A DNA stretch of 64,000 nt from Dorea sp. D27. GTDB taxonomy: Bacteria > Bacillota > Clostridia > Lachnospirales > Lachnospiraceae. Position numbers and translations under genes: made by a program. The notes beneath the pieces were generated by a model. It did not search any database. It saw only the letters and a program-made list of their open reading frames with translations, and had not been told where the DNA came from. The stretch is from NCBI RefSeq assembly GCF_001185345.1, contig NZ_KQ236747.1, forward strand, positions 208,073-272,072, read 5' to 3'. Below, in pieces: positions 31,824 through 42,268 of the stretch (the stretch's first letter is position 1; each line of letters begins with the position of its first letter).

Positions 31824-33221
31824 ATGAACGAGTATGATGTGATTATAATAGGGGCAGGTCCATCCGGGATATTCTGTGCATATGAGCTTATGGAAAAATG
31901 TCCTGGCATGAAGGTGCTCGTCGTTGAAAAAGGCAGATCTATCGAACAGAGGCAATGTCCGAAGCGGAAGACGAAAGTGTGTGTCGGGTGCCAGCCATGT
32001 TCCATAACGACAGGGTTTGCAGGGGCGGGAGCCTTTTCCGACGGAAAGCTCTCCCTTTCTCCGGATGTAGGCGGGACGCTGCCGGAGATTTTAGGCTATG
32101 AGAAAGCAGAAGGACTGATACATGAGGCGGACGGCATATATCTGAAGTTCGGGGCGGATGAGAAAGTATACGGCATCGAGGATTATGAGGCCATTGAAAA
32201 TATCAGGGCCAAAGCGATTCGCGCGAATCTGAAGCTCATCGAATGCCCAATCCGCCATCTTGGGACGGAAGAAGGATATAAGATATATACACGGCTCCAG
32301 GACCACCTGATAAAACAGGGCGTAGAGATACGGTTCATGACGATGGTGAAGAACATTATCGTCAGAGACGGTGCCGCCAGAGGAGTCGTGACAGAGGACG
32401 GAGAAGCATTCTATGCGCCGGAGATCGTGGCCGGAATCGGCAGGGAAGGTTCCGAATGGTTCTCCCATATCTGCAGGGAGCATGGAATCGAAACGAGGAA
32501 CGGAACGGTCGATGTAGGTGTCAGGGTAGAGGTGCGCGACGAGATCATGAAAGAGCTGAATGAGAAGCTGTACGAGGCCAAGCTCGTCTATTATACGCCA
32601 ACGTTTGACGACAAGGTACGTGTATTCTGCACGAATCCGTCCGGGGAGGTGGCGACGGAGTATTACGATGACGGGCTGGCGGTCGTTAACGGTCATGCGT
32701 ACAAGTCTAAGGACAGGAAGACGAACAACACGAACTTTGCATTGCTCGTTTCGAAGAACTTTACTGAGCCGTTCAAATCCCCGATCGAATACGGCAAGCA
32801 TATCGCACAGCTCGGAAATATGCTGTGCGACGGGAAGATACTGCTGCAGAGGTACGGAGACTTCCGAAGGGGAAGAAGGACGACGGAAGAGAGGCTGAAC
32901 CGGAACAACATCGTGCCGACGCTGAAAGACGCGGTGCCGGGAGATCTGTCTCTCGTATTCCCGCACAGGATTATGGTGGCGATAGATGAGATGATACAGG
33001 CGCTTGACAAAGTTACGCCGGGCATCGCTTCGGACGAGACGCTATTGTATGGTGTGGAAGTGAAGTTCTATTCCAACAAAGTCGTCGTAAATGACGCGTT
33101 CGAGACGAACATACGAGGGCTGCGCGCCATGGGCGACGGTGCCTCGATAACGAGAGGGCTGCAGCAGGCGTCCGCGAACGGGCTGTATGTGGCAAGAAGC
33201 ATACTGGGCACGGAAGGATAA
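31824..33221 (+). CDS. FAD-dependent oxidoreductase, COG2509 type
   Basis: A 465-residue flavoprotein. The FAD-binding Rossmann motif GAGPSG is at residues 10-15. A cysteine cluster, C45, C53, C56 and C59 (in CPKRKTKVCVGCQPC), follows closely and may hold an iron-sulfur centre or a zinc. The TTGFAGAGAFSDGKL segment and the C-terminal GLRAMGDGASITRGLQQASANGLY are typical of this uncharacterised group. The natural substrate is not known. It ends at a good terminator. Confidence 0.85.
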   Translation: MNEYDVIIIGAGPSGIFCAYELMEKCPGMKVLVVEKGRSIEQRQCPKRKTKVCVGCQPCSITTGFAGAGAFSDGKLSLSPDVGGTLPEILGYEKAEGLIHEADGIYLKFGADEKVYGIEDYEAIENIRAKAIRANLKLIECPIRHLGTEEGYKIYTRLQDHLIKQGVEIRFMTMVKNIIVRDGAARGVVTEDGEAFYAPEIVAGIGREGSEWFSHICREHGIETRNGTVDVGVRVEVRDEIMKELNEKLYEAKLVYYTPTFDDKVRVFCTNPSGEVATEYYDDGLAVVNGHAYKSKDRKTNNTNFALLVSKNFTEPFKSPIEYGKHIAQLGNMLCDGKILLQRYGDFRRGRRTTEERLNRNNIVPTLKDAVPGDLSLVFPHRIMVAIDEMIQALDKVTPGIASDETLLYGVEVKFYSNKVVVNDAFETNIRGLRAMGDGASITRGLQQASANGLYVARSILGTEG

Positions 33222-33232
33222 GATGCTCATTG

Positions 33233-33263
33233 GGAGGTGCCAGAAGGCACCTCCTGTTTTTTT
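33233..33263 (+). terminator. Intrinsic terminator of the FAD gene
   Basis: GGAGGTGCC with GGCACCTCC, a 4 nt loop and TTTTTTT. Confidence 0.92.
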
Positions 33264-33274
33264 GTCTGAATGGG

Positions 33275-33303
33275 TTGTATATTGAGAAAAAAACTTATAT
33301 AAT
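33275..33303 (+). promoter_or_regulatory. Promoter of glmM
   Basis: TTGTAT (33275-33280), 17 bp and TATAAT (33298-33303). Confidence 0.75.
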
Positions 33304-33375
33304 AGTAAAGGCACAATTGCTGATTGTGCAAAAAAAACGGTAAATATGTCAAATGACATGAAGGAGACTTTTATT

Positions 33376-34722
33376 ATGGGTAAATATTTTGGAACAGACG
33401 GATTCCGCGGAGAAGCCAATGAAGTATTGACGGTGGAGCACGCTTTTAAAGTGGGCAGATTTCTCGGATGGTATTACGGACAGGACCATAAGGCGAAGGT
33501 TGTCATCGGTAAAGATACGAGAAGAAGCAGCTACATGTTTGAATATGCTCTTGTAGCAGGCCTGACTGCGTCAGGGGCTGACGCGTATCTTCTGCACGTA
33601 ACAACGACTCCAAGTGTATCTTATGTGACGAGGACAGACAATTTTGACTGCGGAATCATGATATCCGCGAGCCACAATCCGTTCTATGACAACGGCATCA
33701 AGGTCATCAACGGAAAAGGCCATAAGCTGGAGGCAGAGGTAGAAGAAAAGATTGAGACATATATTGACGGCGGGTCGGGAGAGATTCCACTTGCAAAGCA
33801 GGAGAAGATTGGCCGTACGGTAGATTATGCCGCAGGAAGGAACCGTTATATCGGATATCTGATTTCCCTGGCCACCCGCTCATTCGAGGACATGCGCGTC
33901 GGGCTTGACTGTTCTAACGGAAGCGCGTTTGCCATAGCAAAGAGCGTGTATGACGCACTTGGGGCAAAGACTTACGTCATCAACAACGAACCGGACGGGA
34001 CCAATATCAACACGAACTGTGGATCTACCCATATCGAAGTGCTGCAGGAGTATGTGAAAGAAAAGAAGCTGGATGTGGCGTTCGCCTATGACGGTGATGC
34101 AGACCGGTGCATCGCGGTAGATGAGAACGGCAGCGTAGTGGATGGAGACCTTATCCTCTACATATGCGGGAAGTACCTTAAGGAAAACGGACGACTCAAC
34201 GGCGATACGATTGTTACGACCATCATGTCTAACCTGGGACTTTACAAAGCATGTGACAAGGCAGGGCTCAAATACGAGAAGACGGCAGTCGGTGACAAGT
34301 ACGTATATGAAAATATGGTACAGAACAACTTCTCCCTCGGAGGAGAGCAGTCCGGACATATCATCTTCAGCAAACACGCGACAACGGGAGACGGTATCCT
34401 GACCTCCCTCATGATCATGGAAGTCATATTGGAAAAGAAGATGAGCCTGTCCAAGCTGGCAGAGGAAGTGAAGATATATCCGCAGCTTCTTAAGAATGTG
34501 CGCGTGTCAGATAAGAAGACCGCAAGAGAGAATGCTGAGGTTGTCAAAGCGGTCGAGGCAGTTGCAGAGGCACTTGGCGATGATGGGCGGATCCTTGTCA
34601 GAGAGAGCGGCACAGAGCCGGTCATCCGCGTTATGGTGGAAGCTTCAACGGATGAACTGTGTGCAAAACATGTCAATGCGGTCATCGATGTGATGGAGCG
34701 GCAGGGGCTTGTCATAGGTTAA
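33376..34722 (+). CDS. glmM: Phosphoglucosamine mutase
   Basis: A 448-residue enzyme converting glucosamine-6-phosphate to glucosamine-1-phosphate for cell-wall precursors. The phospho-serine S99 is in ISASHNPFYDNGIK, the Mg loop is DGDADRC, and the phosphate-binding loop is RESGTEPVIRV near the C-terminus. The start MGKYFGTDG (33376) follows AAGGAG; the longer frame from 33346 has no site. It is not in a cdaA-ybbR-glmM arrangement here. Confidence 0.95.
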   Translation: MGKYFGTDGFRGEANEVLTVEHAFKVGRFLGWYYGQDHKAKVVIGKDTRRSSYMFEYALVAGLTASGADAYLLHVTTTPSVSYVTRTDNFDCGIMISASHNPFYDNGIKVINGKGHKLEAEVEEKIETYIDGGSGEIPLAKQEKIGRTVDYAAGRNRYIGYLISLATRSFEDMRVGLDCSNGSAFAIAKSVYDALGAKTYVINNEPDGTNINTNCGSTHIEVLQEYVKEKKLDVAFAYDGDADRCIAVDENGSVVDGDLILYICGKYLKENGRLNGDTIVTTIMSNLGLYKACDKAGLKYEKTAVGDKYVYENMVQNNFSLGGEQSGHIIFSKHATTGDGILTSLMIMEVILEKKMSLSKLAEEVKIYPQLLKNVRVSDKKTARENAEVVKAVEAVAEALGDDGRILVRESGTEPVIRVMVEASTDELCAKHVNAVIDVMERQGLVIG

Positions 34723-34744
34723 TATAGAAGAATACGGACACAGG

Positions 34745-34812
34745 GCAGACAGCCCGGGATGGCAGACCGCCGGCACCATAGCCGGCACCGCCGCCCGGGC
34801 TGTCTGCTTTTC
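34745..34812 (+). terminator. Branched terminator of glmM
   Basis: The outer stem GCAGACAGCCCGGG (34745-34758) with CCCGGGCTGTCTGC (34794-34807) is followed by TTTT. The loop carries its own stem, GCCGGC with GCCGGC, making a cruciform-like structure. Confidence 0.88.
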
Positions 34813-34836
34813 CCAGTAAGGCAGCTTAACAGATGC

Positions 34837-34895
34837 TTGACATAAATAAAAAAGAAGTTTAAAATGGTTCATTAGAGAACGGTTCTGAATAGAAC
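34837..34895 (+). promoter_or_regulatory. Promoter and operator of the marR-tauE unit
   Basis: TTGACA (34837-34842), 17 bp and TAAAAT (34860-34865). Overlapping dyads directly follow: AGAAC G GTTCT (34876-34886) and GTTCT GAAT AGAAC (34882-34895). They lie at the transcription start and are the likely site for the MarR-type protein encoded next. Confidence 0.75.
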
Positions 34896-34938
34896 TATAA
34901 ATAGTACAGGCGTAAGCCGAAAGGGGAAGGAGAAAATT

Positions 34939-35379
34939 ATGGACACAGGAGAACTATTGGCTTTAACGCACCGTTTTGATATATTATACAGCCGGAAGAT
35001 TACGGAAGTGGCAAGGAGATACGGGATGACAAAAGCAGAAGCAGATGTACTTCTCTTTCTCTACAACAATCCCGGATATGACACTGCCCGGGATATCGTG
35101 GAGATCCGCCATATTGCCAAGTCATACGTATCAAAGGCGGTGGAACTGCTCATACAGAAGGAATGCCTCGCTGCCAAAGAGGACGGCAAAGACCGGAGGG
35201 TGATTCGTCTGAGGCTTCTGCAGGGGGCATCCGGCGTAATTGGGGAAGGTAAAGCGGCACAGAAAGCCGTAACCGATGCCGTGCGCAGAGGGATCGAAGA
35301 ATCGGATCTGAAGGTATTTGAAAAGGTTCTCAGACAGATGTGCAGTAATATAAAAGAAGAATTGGGGGATATGTTATGA
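34939..35379 (+). CDS. MarR family regulator
   Basis: A 146-residue winged-helix dimer repressor. The DNA-binding part is at about residues 35-95 (AEADVLLFLYNNPGYDTARDIVEIRHIAKSYVSKAVELLIQKE, then EDGKDRRVIRLRL for the wing). It overlaps the exporter gene by 4 nt (ATGA), so regulator and transporter are co-translated. The paired dyads at 34876-34895 suit its autoregulation. Confidence 0.92.
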   Translation: MDTGELLALTHRFDILYSRKITEVARRYGMTKAEADVLLFLYNNPGYDTARDIVEIRHIAKSYVSKAVELLIQKECLAAKEDGKDRRVIRLRLLQGASGVIGEGKAAQKAVTDAVRRGIEESDLKVFEKVLRQMCSNIKEELGDML

Positions 35380-36146
35380 TAGCGAAGATCGTGGTCTGCC
35401 TGGCGGCAGGGATGGGGGCAGGAATCGGTACAGGGCTGGCGGGACTGTCTGCCGCTGCGGTGATATCCCCGATGCTCATCACCTTCCTTGGCTTTGGCGC
35501 GTATGAGGCCGTGGGGATTGCGCTGGCATCGGATGTGCTGGCATCGGCAGTGTCGGCATATACATATGGGAAACATAAGAATCTGGATATAAGAAATGGT
35601 ATCGTTATGCTGTGCGCCGTCCTTGCATTTACGATGGTGGGAAGCTATGTCGCCTCCCTGCTTCCGAACACGACTATGGGCAGCTTTTCCGTATTCATGA
35701 CATTGCTGCTCGGAATAAAATTTATCGTCCGGCCCGTAATGACGACCACAAATAAGCAGGAAGAAAAAAGCAGAAGGGCGAGAATCATCCAGTCCCTCCT
35801 GTGCGGCATGGTAATCGGCTTCATATGTGGATTTATCGGCGCCGGAGGCGGTATGATGATGCTTCTTATGCTCACCGGCGTTCTCGGATATGAGCTGAAG
35901 ACCGCTGTGGGGACAAGCGTATTTGTCATGGCTTTTACCGCCTTCACAGGCGCTGCTTCTCACTTTTCTATCAGTGGAAGCCTGCCCGACATCCCGGCGC
36001 TTGTACTATGCGTCCTGTTTACCTTTGCCGGGGCACAGCTGGCTGCGCGCTTTGCCAACAAGGCGCCGGCCAGGACGCTGAACCGGGCGACCGGAGCGGT
36101 GCTCACCGTACTCGGCCTGGCCATGATAGGTGTCAAATTCTTATAA
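35376..36146 (+). CDS. TauE/SafE family sulfite or organic anion exporter
   Basis: A 256-residue membrane protein with about eight helices in two repeats. GTGLAGLSAAAVISPMLITFLGFG and GFIGAGGGMMMLLMLTGVLGYE are the paired signature. Members export sulfite, sulfonates or related anions; the substrate here is not known. It is linked to the MarR-type repressor and probably released by an organic ligand. Confidence 0.9.
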   Translation: MIAKIVVCLAAGMGAGIGTGLAGLSAAAVISPMLITFLGFGAYEAVGIALASDVLASAVSAYTYGKHKNLDIRNGIVMLCAVLAFTMVGSYVASLLPNTTMGSFSVFMTLLLGIKFIVRPVMTTTNKQEEKSRRARIIQSLLCGMVIGFICGFIGAGGGMMMLLMLTGVLGYELKTAVGTSVFVMAFTAFTGAASHFSISGSLPDIPALVLCVLFTFAGAQLAARFANKAPARTLNRATGAVLTVLGLAMIGVKFL

Positions 36147-36161
36147 CTTCTGTGACGGAGG

Positions 36162-37004
36162 CTATATAGAATGGAATCCCTTCCCGATGATTTCGCTCGT
36201 ATTTGAGATGAGCAGGAAGGCCTCCGGGTCATTTTCTTTGATGAAATTCCTCAATTTGACAGCTTCCATTCTGTTGAGGGCGGTGAAGATAATATACTTG
36301 TCCTCACCGGAAAATGCACCTTGAGCAAGCACGATAGTAGCGCTCCTCTTCAGAGTATTATTGATAAAGTCGCAGATTGGTTCTGGATTATTGCATACGA
36401 CGTTGAAATATTTGGACAGGTTCAGACTTTCCATGAAACCGTCTATCATAAAGGAACGTACGGCAAGGCCGAGGAAAGAATAAAGCCCCGTCTCTATGTC
36501 GAACACGAAGCAGCCTGCAAGTGTAATTACAAAGTCGGTAGCCAGGAGTGCCTTGCCGATATCCGCGCTTGTGTATTTTTTCATAATCATGGCAATGATA
36601 TCAGTACCGCCGCTGGAGGAGCCGATATTAAACAGTACGGCGGAACCAAGGGAGGGCAGCGCGATTGCAAATGCCAGTTCCAATACAGGCTGGTCTGTGA
36701 GAGGATGGGACAAAGGATAGATACGTTCCAGCAAGGACAGGCAGACGGAAAGCAGAATGCTGCAGTATGCTGTCTTTGCTGCGAACTTTTTTCCAAGAAT
36801 GACAAATCCGATGACAAGCAATATCATATTGGCTATGAATGTAAAGTCGCTGGCGGATATGATGCCTGATTTGGCTACGAGCACAGCCAGTCCGGTTATG
36901 CCGCCGAAGGTGAAGTTGTTGGCAAATTTGAAAAAGTAGATGCCTACAGCCATGATAAGAGTGCTGCCCGTAAGCAGGGCAAAGCTTTTCGTCTTTGATT
37001 TCAT
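36162..37004 (-). CDS. YitT family membrane protein
   Basis: A 280-residue protein with five N-terminal membrane helices (DUF161-like) and a cytoplasmic C-terminal DUF2179-type domain of about 80 residues (SATIVLAQGAFSGEDKYIIFTALNRMEAVKLRNFI). The internal GSSSGGTDIIAMIMKKYT is the family hallmark. The function of YitT proteins is not known. The start at 37004 is set by GGGGAA; a TTG at 37019 would put the site inside the gene. It converges with the TauE gene. Confidence 0.9.
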   Translation of the reverse strand: MKSKTKSFALLTGSTLIMAVGIYFFKFANNFTFGGITGLAVLVAKSGIISASDFTFIANMILLVIGFVILGKKFAAKTAYCSILLSVCLSLLERIYPLSHPLTDQPVLELAFAIALPSLGSAVLFNIGSSSGGTDIIAMIMKKYTSADIGKALLATDFVITLAGCFVFDIETGLYSFLGLAVRSFMIDGFMESLNLSKYFNVVCNNPEPICDFINNTLKRSATIVLAQGAFSGEDKYIIFTALNRMEAVKLRNFIKENDPEAFLLISNTSEIIGKGFHSI

Positions 37005-37164
37005 CTGTACATTCCCCAATGCATATTTGTTTTGAATTCATGAAGATTGTAACGCCGGCATATGGAAAAGTCAACGGAATAATGATATATTTACATTATA
37101 TGCATCCGGTAGAGACATACGGCTGAATGCGACATAAATTACGTTAGAAAAGAGGTCATTGAGA

Positions 37165-38280
37165 ATGAAATTGTTCCAGCAGATATCCAGAATCGAAAAG
37201 CTAGATTCGGCAGAGGACTTTGTGAGAGAATACGAAATTGGAAAGGGAGATTTTATACTGGCAAGCAGAACGATATACGACAAGTATTTTAAACCTCTGG
37301 GCGTGGAAGCGTGTGTGAAATATAAGGACAGCTACGGACAGGGGGAACCGACAGACAGTATGATGGATGCCCTGGCTGCCGACTTCCGCTGTTCGGGATG
37401 TACGAGGATTACGGCAATCGGCGGAGGGGCTGTCATCGATATGGCGAAGCTGCTCGTCCTGGACGGGGAAGCTTCTGTAAAGGATATCTTCCAGAAAAGG
37501 GCCGCCCTCAAGAAGAAATATCCGCTTATCGCAGTACCGACCACATGCGGCGCGGGGTCAGAGGTGTCCAATGTATCGATTGCCGAGATGACGGGGCTGC
37601 ACAGCAAGCTCGGCCTGGCTGCCGATGAACTGTATCCGGACCACGCGGTGCTCATCCCTCAGCTTTTGAGCGAGCTTCCTTACGCTTTCTGGGCGACAAG
37701 CGCGATAGATGCATTTATCCATGCGATAGAATCTTTCGTATCACCGAAGGCAAACCTGTATACGGAGCTGTTCAGCAAAAAGGCGATGGAGATTATAATT
37801 GACGGCTTCCGGAGAGTGGCCGTGGACGGACCGGACGCTCGGGGCGGCCTTATGGATGAATTCCTTACGGCAAGCAATCTGGCCGGAATTGCTTTTGGCA
37901 ATGCAGGTACAGGAGCAGTGCACGCGATGTCATATCCTTTGAGCGGCGTGTATCATGTGACGCACGGCGAGGCGAACTACCAGTTCCTTACGGCAGTTTT
38001 CAGCGCATATCAGAGATTCAGGCCGGAGGGCAGATTGAAGGAGCTAAATGTGTTCCTGGCAGGAATGCTGGACTGCGGCCAGGAAGAAGTATATACGGTG
38101 CTTAAAAATCTGCTGGATAAGATAATGAAAAGAAAGCCTCTGCGGGAGTATGGGATGAAAAAAGAGGAGATTGAAAGTTTTGCCAAAAACGTGGAAGCAA
38201 GCCAGCAGCGTCTGCTGGGCCAGAGCTATGTAAAATTTTCCTGGGAACAGATGGCAGAAATCTACAGCCAGCTATATTAG
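37165..38280 (+). CDS. 4hbD: 4-Hydroxybutyrate dehydrogenase (iron-containing alcohol dehydrogenase family)
   Basis: A 371-residue iron-type alcohol dehydrogenase that reduces succinate semialdehyde to 4-hydroxybutyrate with NAD(P)H. The NAD motif AIGGGAVIDMAK, the metal-site DAFIHAIES region and the HAMSYPLSG/HGEANY segment are present. In length and order, from MKL through SPxAN to the RKPLREYGM C-terminus, it parallels the Clostridium kluyveri enzyme closely. No other succinate-fermentation genes are nearby, so it may serve GABA or succinate-linked redox disposal. Confidence 0.88.
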   Translation: MKLFQQISRIEKLDSAEDFVREYEIGKGDFILASRTIYDKYFKPLGVEACVKYKDSYGQGEPTDSMMDALAADFRCSGCTRITAIGGGAVIDMAKLLVLDGEASVKDIFQKRAALKKKYPLIAVPTTCGAGSEVSNVSIAEMTGLHSKLGLAADELYPDHAVLIPQLLSELPYAFWATSAIDAFIHAIESFVSPKANLYTELFSKKAMEIIIDGFRRVAVDGPDARGGLMDEFLTASNLAGIAFGNAGTGAVHAMSYPLSGVYHVTHGEANYQFLTAVFSAYQRFRPEGRLKELNVFLAGMLDCGQEEVYTVLKNLLDKIMKRKPLREYGMKKEEIESFAKNVEASQQRLLGQSYVKFSWEQMAEIYSQLY

Positions 38281-38341
38281 ATAAACTGGAATCATAACAT
38301 TTGAATCGGCACATAATATGCTCCATAAGGAGGATTGAACT

Positions 38342-39649
38342 ATGTATAATTGTCTACCGATTACAGATGTATACGCAAGAGAAATATTAGATTCCCGCGG
38401 GAATCCTACTATAGAAGTAGAAGTACTGGCAGGAGAAGAGCATATCGGACGTGCCAGCGTGCCTTCCGGCGCGTCGACCGGGCAGTACGAAGCAGTAGAG
38501 TTAAGAGACGGAGGTTACCGTTACGGCGGCCTTGGTACAGAACAGGCGGTGAACCATGTCAATACAATCATCGCCCCGGTAATAATCGGAATGAATGTCT
38601 TTGGGCAGGCAGAGATTGACGACGCACTCATTCATCTTGATGGTACGGAGAATAAGAAGAACCTGGGCGCAAATGCCCTGCTCGGCGTGTCGATGGCCGC
38701 AGCAAGGGCTGCCGCCGAAGCGCTCGGACTGCCTCTGTATTCTTATCTTGGCGGAGCGAATGCCAAAGAGATGCCGGTACCTATGATGAATATCATGAAC
38801 GGCGGAAAGCATGCGGATAACACGATTGATATTCAGGAGTTCATGATTATGCCGTCGGGTGCGTGCTGCTTCAGGGAAGGGTTACGGATATGCTCGGAGA
38901 TATACCACACGCTTAAGAAGAACTTAAAGAAAGAAGGATATAGTACGGCGGTAGGAGATGAAGGCGGCTTCGCCCCAGACCTTCCGGATGCAAGGGAAGC
39001 GCTGCGTTTCATTACGGACGCTATCCGCATGGCAGGCTACAGTCCGGGAGAAGAGGTTGTGATTGCGCTGGATGTCGCGGCAACAGAGCTTTATGACCGC
39101 AATTTCAAGAAATATGTCTTTGAAGGCGAAGGCAGGATGCACGGCTACAAGGTTATCCGTTCCGTGGAGGAACTTATTGACTATTATGAAGATCTTGCTG
39201 AAGAATTTCCGATCGTGTCCATCGAAGATCCGCTTGACGAGGAAGACTGGGAAGGCTGGGAACTGCTCACGACCCGGCTCGGCCTTAACATGCAGCTCGT
39301 GGGCGACGACCTTTTTGTGACGAACACGAAGCGTCTCAGCAAGGGTATCGAGACCGAGGTTGCCAATGCCATACTGATCAAGGTCAACCAGATCGGTACG
39401 CTGACAGAGGCATTCGACGCGATAGAGATGGCCAAGAGTGCCGGATACAGGACAATCATATCGCATCGGTCGGGGGAGACAGAGGACGCAATCATTGCCG
39501 ACATCGCCGTGGCGTTCAATTCAGGACAGATCAAGACGGGTGCGCCGTGCAGGTCAGAACGTGTTGCAAAGTATAACCAGCTTCTCCGCATTGAGGAAAG
39601 GCTCGGGGATACGGCCAAATACGAGAACCCATTTAAATCAGATAACTAA
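38342..39649 (+). CDS. eno: Enolase
   Basis: A 435-residue glycolytic enzyme converting 2-phosphoglycerate to phosphoenolpyruvate. Diagnostic parts are [14 protein letters not shown], the metal ligands in ALDVAATE and [11 protein letters not shown], and the catalytic [10 protein letters not shown] and [10 protein letters not shown] stretches. A ribosome site AAGGAGG is present. It may be the only glycolytic gene in the window and precedes secG by a 110 bp gap with its own promoter. Confidence 0.98.
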   Translation: MYNCLPITDVYAREILDSRGNPTIEVEVLAGEEHIGRASVPSGASTGQYEAVELRDGGYRYGGLGTEQAVNHVNTIIAPVIIGMNVFGQAEIDDALIHLDGTENKKNLGANALLGVSMAAARAAAEALGLPLYSYLGGANAKEMPVPMMNIMNGGKHADNTIDIQEFMIMPSGACCFREGLRICSEIYHTLKKNLKKEGYSTAVGDEGGFAPDLPDAREALRFITDAIRMAGYSPGEEVVIALDVAATELYDRNFKKYVFEGEGRMHGYKVIRSVEELIDYYEDLAEEFPIVSIEDPLDEEDWEGWELLTTRLGLNMQLVGDDLFVTNTKRLSKGIETEVANAILIKVNQIGTLTEAFDAIEMAKSAGYRTIISHRSGETEDAIIADIAVAFNSGQIKTGAPCRSERVAKYNQLLRIEERLGDTAKYENPFKSDN

Positions 39650-39698
39650 TCCGTAAGATATATGAAAACCTATAGGCAAATCTAATCGTAAATTTAAC

Positions 39699-39727
39699 TT
39701 GCCATATTCGTCCTGTTGTGCTAGAAT
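39699..39727 (+). promoter_or_regulatory. Promoter of secG
   Basis: TTGCCA (39699-39704), 17 bp and TAGAAT (39722-39727). It explains why longer forms of SecG starting near 39699 cannot be real. Confidence 0.75.
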
Positions 39728-39758
39728 AAACATGGTTTATCCGCAGGAGGTGTTTGAA

Positions 39759-40001
39759 GTGGAGATTTTAAAGACAATATTATTGATTATATTTGCAATA
39801 GACTGTATCGCGCTGGCAGCCATCGTGCTGCTGCAGGAAGGAAAGTCGGCCGGGCTTGGAACAATAGGCGGCATGGCTGATACGTACTGGGGCCAGAACA
39901 AGGGACGTTCCATGGAAGGAGCGCTCGTCAAGTCGACCAAGTTTCTTGCGATTCTGTTCATTGTATTGGCGGCAGTGTTGAATTTAAAAGTATTTGCTTA
40001 A
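39759..40001 (+). CDS. secG: Protein translocase subunit SecG
   Basis: An 80-residue membrane protein with two helices (residues 3-22 and 58-78) joined by a loop with QEGKSAGLGTIGG, diagnostic of SecG. It assists SecYE-driven export. The start is GTG, 7 nt after AGGAGGTG. The gene is followed by a terminator, so rnr is mainly expressed separately or by readthrough. Confidence 0.93.
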   Translation: MEILKTILLIIFAIDCIALAAIVLLQEGKSAGLGTIGGMADTYWGQNKGRSMEGALVKSTKFLAILFIVLAAVLNLKVFA

Positions 40002-40028
40002 GAGAAGTATTTTTTGTGAAATTGATGG

Positions 40029-40055
40029 GACACTCTTGTAAAAGAGTGTCTTTTT
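40029..40055 (+). terminator. Intrinsic terminator between secG and rnr
   Basis: GACACTCTT with AAGAGTGTC, a 4 nt loop and TTTTT. Confidence 0.9.
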
Positions 40056-40093
40056 ATTCCTGTTACAGAAATTTGCCGAAGGGAGCGTGCACG

Positions 40094-42268
40094 ATGGATA
40101 AAGCGTTTGAAAAGAGGAAAAAGGTGGTATATGATCTGCTGTGCGATGAATTATATATCCCGATGAAGTTCAAGGAGCTTGCCATGCTGCTGCAGGTTCC
40201 GAAAGAACAGAGAAAAGAACTGAAGGATGTGCTGAAATCGCTGGAGGAAGAAGGTAAGATCCACCTGACGAAGAAGGGAAAATACCGTAAAGGAGAAGCG
40301 AAGCATCTGACAGGCATCTATCAGGCCCATCAGAGGGGCTTTGGTTTTGTTGCCGTGGAAGGCGAAGAGTCGGATATCTTCGTCGGAGAAGACGATACGA
40401 ACGGGGCATTCAACGGCGACACGGTAGAAGTGGCTATAACAAAGGAGCCTGATGGAAAGAGACGGGAAGGTAAGATAGTCAAGGTCGTTACCCGTGGAGT
40501 CACGAGGCTGGTAGGGCTGTACCAGACGAAGCATGGCAAGAATTATGGCTTTGTCATACCCGACAACCAGCGTTTCGTCCAGGACATATTTATTCCGGAA
40601 GAGAAATCCAAAGGTGCGGTAGACGGACACAAGGTAGTAGCGGAGCTGACGTTTTACGGCGAACCAGGCCGTAAACCGGAAGGAAAGATTGTGGAGATTA
40701 TCGGGCATGTCAATGACCCGGGCACCGACATCATGTCCATCATCAAGGGGTATGATCTGCCCGTGGAATTCCCGGAGAAGGTGCTGAATCAAGCGGAACG
40801 TGTTGCGAAGCCGGTCAGTGAAGCAGACATGGAAGGCAGGAAAGATATCAGGGATTGGCAGATGGTGACAATTGACGGGGAGGACGCCAAAGACCTCGAC
40901 GACGCGGTCTCTGTCACCAAAGAAGGTGAGAGCTATATCCTTGGCGTCCATATTGCCGATGTCACGAACTATGTGCAGGAAAACAGCGCCCTCGACAGGG
41001 AGGCTCTGAAGCGTGGGACAAGCGTGTATCTCGTAGACAGGGTGATTCCTATGCTGCCGCACACGCTGTCCAATGGCATCTGCTCGCTGAATGCGGGGGA
41101 GGACAGGCTGGCCTTGAGCTGCATTATGAAAATTGACAGCAGAGGGATTGTCGTGGACCACGAGATTGCAGAGACCGTGATACATGTAGAAGAAAGGATG
41201 TCATATACGAGCGTAAGGAAAATCCTTGCCGATAAAGACGAGGAAGAAATAGGCCGCTACCGGAATCTTGTCCCGATGTTTGAGCGGATGCAGGAGCTCT
41301 CAACCCTTCTGAGGAAGAGACGGCAGACGAGGGGGTCTATTGATTTCGACTTTCCGGAAACGAAGATGATTCTTGATGAAAAAGGAAAGCCGGTGGATAT
41401 ACAGCCTTATGAGCGGAACGTAGCTACGAAGATTATAGAAGACTTTATGCTGCTTGCCAATGAGACGGTGGCTGAGGACTATTACTGGCAGGAGCTTCCA
41501 TTCGTATACCGCACCCATGATGCGCCGGATGATGAAAAGATAAGGGCGCTGGCGACCTTTATCAATAATTTCGGTTATTCCATGCATATCGGCCCGAATG
41601 AAGTACGGCCGAAAGAGGTACAAAAGCTGCTTGCTAAGGTGGAAGGTTCGCCGGAGGAAGCTCTTATCAGCAGGCTTGCGCTGCGCTCTATGAAGCAGGC
41701 GAGGTACACGCCGGACAACAGCGGCCACTTCGGCCTTGCAGCCGGATATTATACCCATTTTACCTCCCCGATACGGCGGTATCCTGATCTGCAGATTCAC
41801 AGAATAATAAAAGACAGCCTGCGGGGACGCATGGATGGAGAAAAGACGGAGCATTACAAAAAAATACTTCCAGAGGTGACAAAGCACGCAAGCGAGATGG
41901 AGCGCAGAGCGGACGAAGCGGAACGTGAGACGATCAAGCTCAAGAAGGTGGAATATATGGAAGAGCACCTGGGTGAGGTGTTCGTGGGTGTGATATCCAG
42001 CATCACAAAATGGGGCATGTATATCGAGCTGCCTAACACGATAGAAGGCCTTGTCCATGTGGCCAATATGAAAGACGACCATTATGAGTATTATGAGAGC
42101 CGGTATGAGATGGCCGGAATCCATAAGGGCAAAGTGTATAAGCTTGGGCAGCGCATCTCCGTCCGTGTCACAGGCGCAGACAGGCTTATGCGGACGATTG
42201 ATTTTGAGATTGCAGATGAAGGAGAGATGGGAGATGGCGAAAAGCAATGGGAAGATGATAGCCAATAA
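40094..42268 (+). CDS. rnr: Ribonuclease R
   Basis: A 724-residue 3'-to-5' exoribonuclease that degrades structured RNA, including tagged non-stop mRNA. It has two N-terminal cold-shock-type domains ([16 protein letters not shown]), the catalytic RNB domain with [14 protein letters not shown] near residue 265, and a C-terminal S1 domain ([20 protein letters not shown]). The start follows GAAGGGAG at 40094. It overlaps smpB by 35 nt, and ssrA follows, so decay and rescue functions are grouped. Confidence 0.96.
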   Translation: MDKAFEKRKKVVYDLLCDELYIPMKFKELAMLLQVPKEQRKELKDVLKSLEEEGKIHLTKKGKYRKGEAKHLTGIYQAHQRGFGFVAVEGEESDIFVGEDDTNGAFNGDTVEVAITKEPDGKRREGKIVKVVTRGVTRLVGLYQTKHGKNYGFVIPDNQRFVQDIFIPEEKSKGAVDGHKVVAELTFYGEPGRKPEGKIVEIIGHVNDPGTDIMSIIKGYDLPVEFPEKVLNQAERVAKPVSEADMEGRKDIRDWQMVTIDGEDAKDLDDAVSVTKEGESYILGVHIADVTNYVQENSALDREALKRGTSVYLVDRVIPMLPHTLSNGICSLNAGEDRLALSCIMKIDSRGIVVDHEIAETVIHVEERMSYTSVRKILADKDEEEIGRYRNLVPMFERMQELSTLLRKRRQTRGSIDFDFPETKMILDEKGKPVDIQPYERNVATKIIEDFMLLANETVAEDYYWQELPFVYRTHDAPDDEKIRALATFINNFGYSMHIGPNEVRPKEVQKLLAKVEGSPEEALISRLALRSMKQARYTPDNSGHFGLAAGYYTHFTSPIRRYPDLQIHRIIKDSLRGRMDGEKTEHYKKILPEVTKHASEMERRADEAERETIKLKKVEYMEEHLGEVFVGVISSITKWGMYIELPNTIEGLVHVANMKDDHYEYYESRYEMAGIHKGKVYKLGQRISVRVTGADRLMRTIDFEIADEGEMGDGEKQWEDDSQ

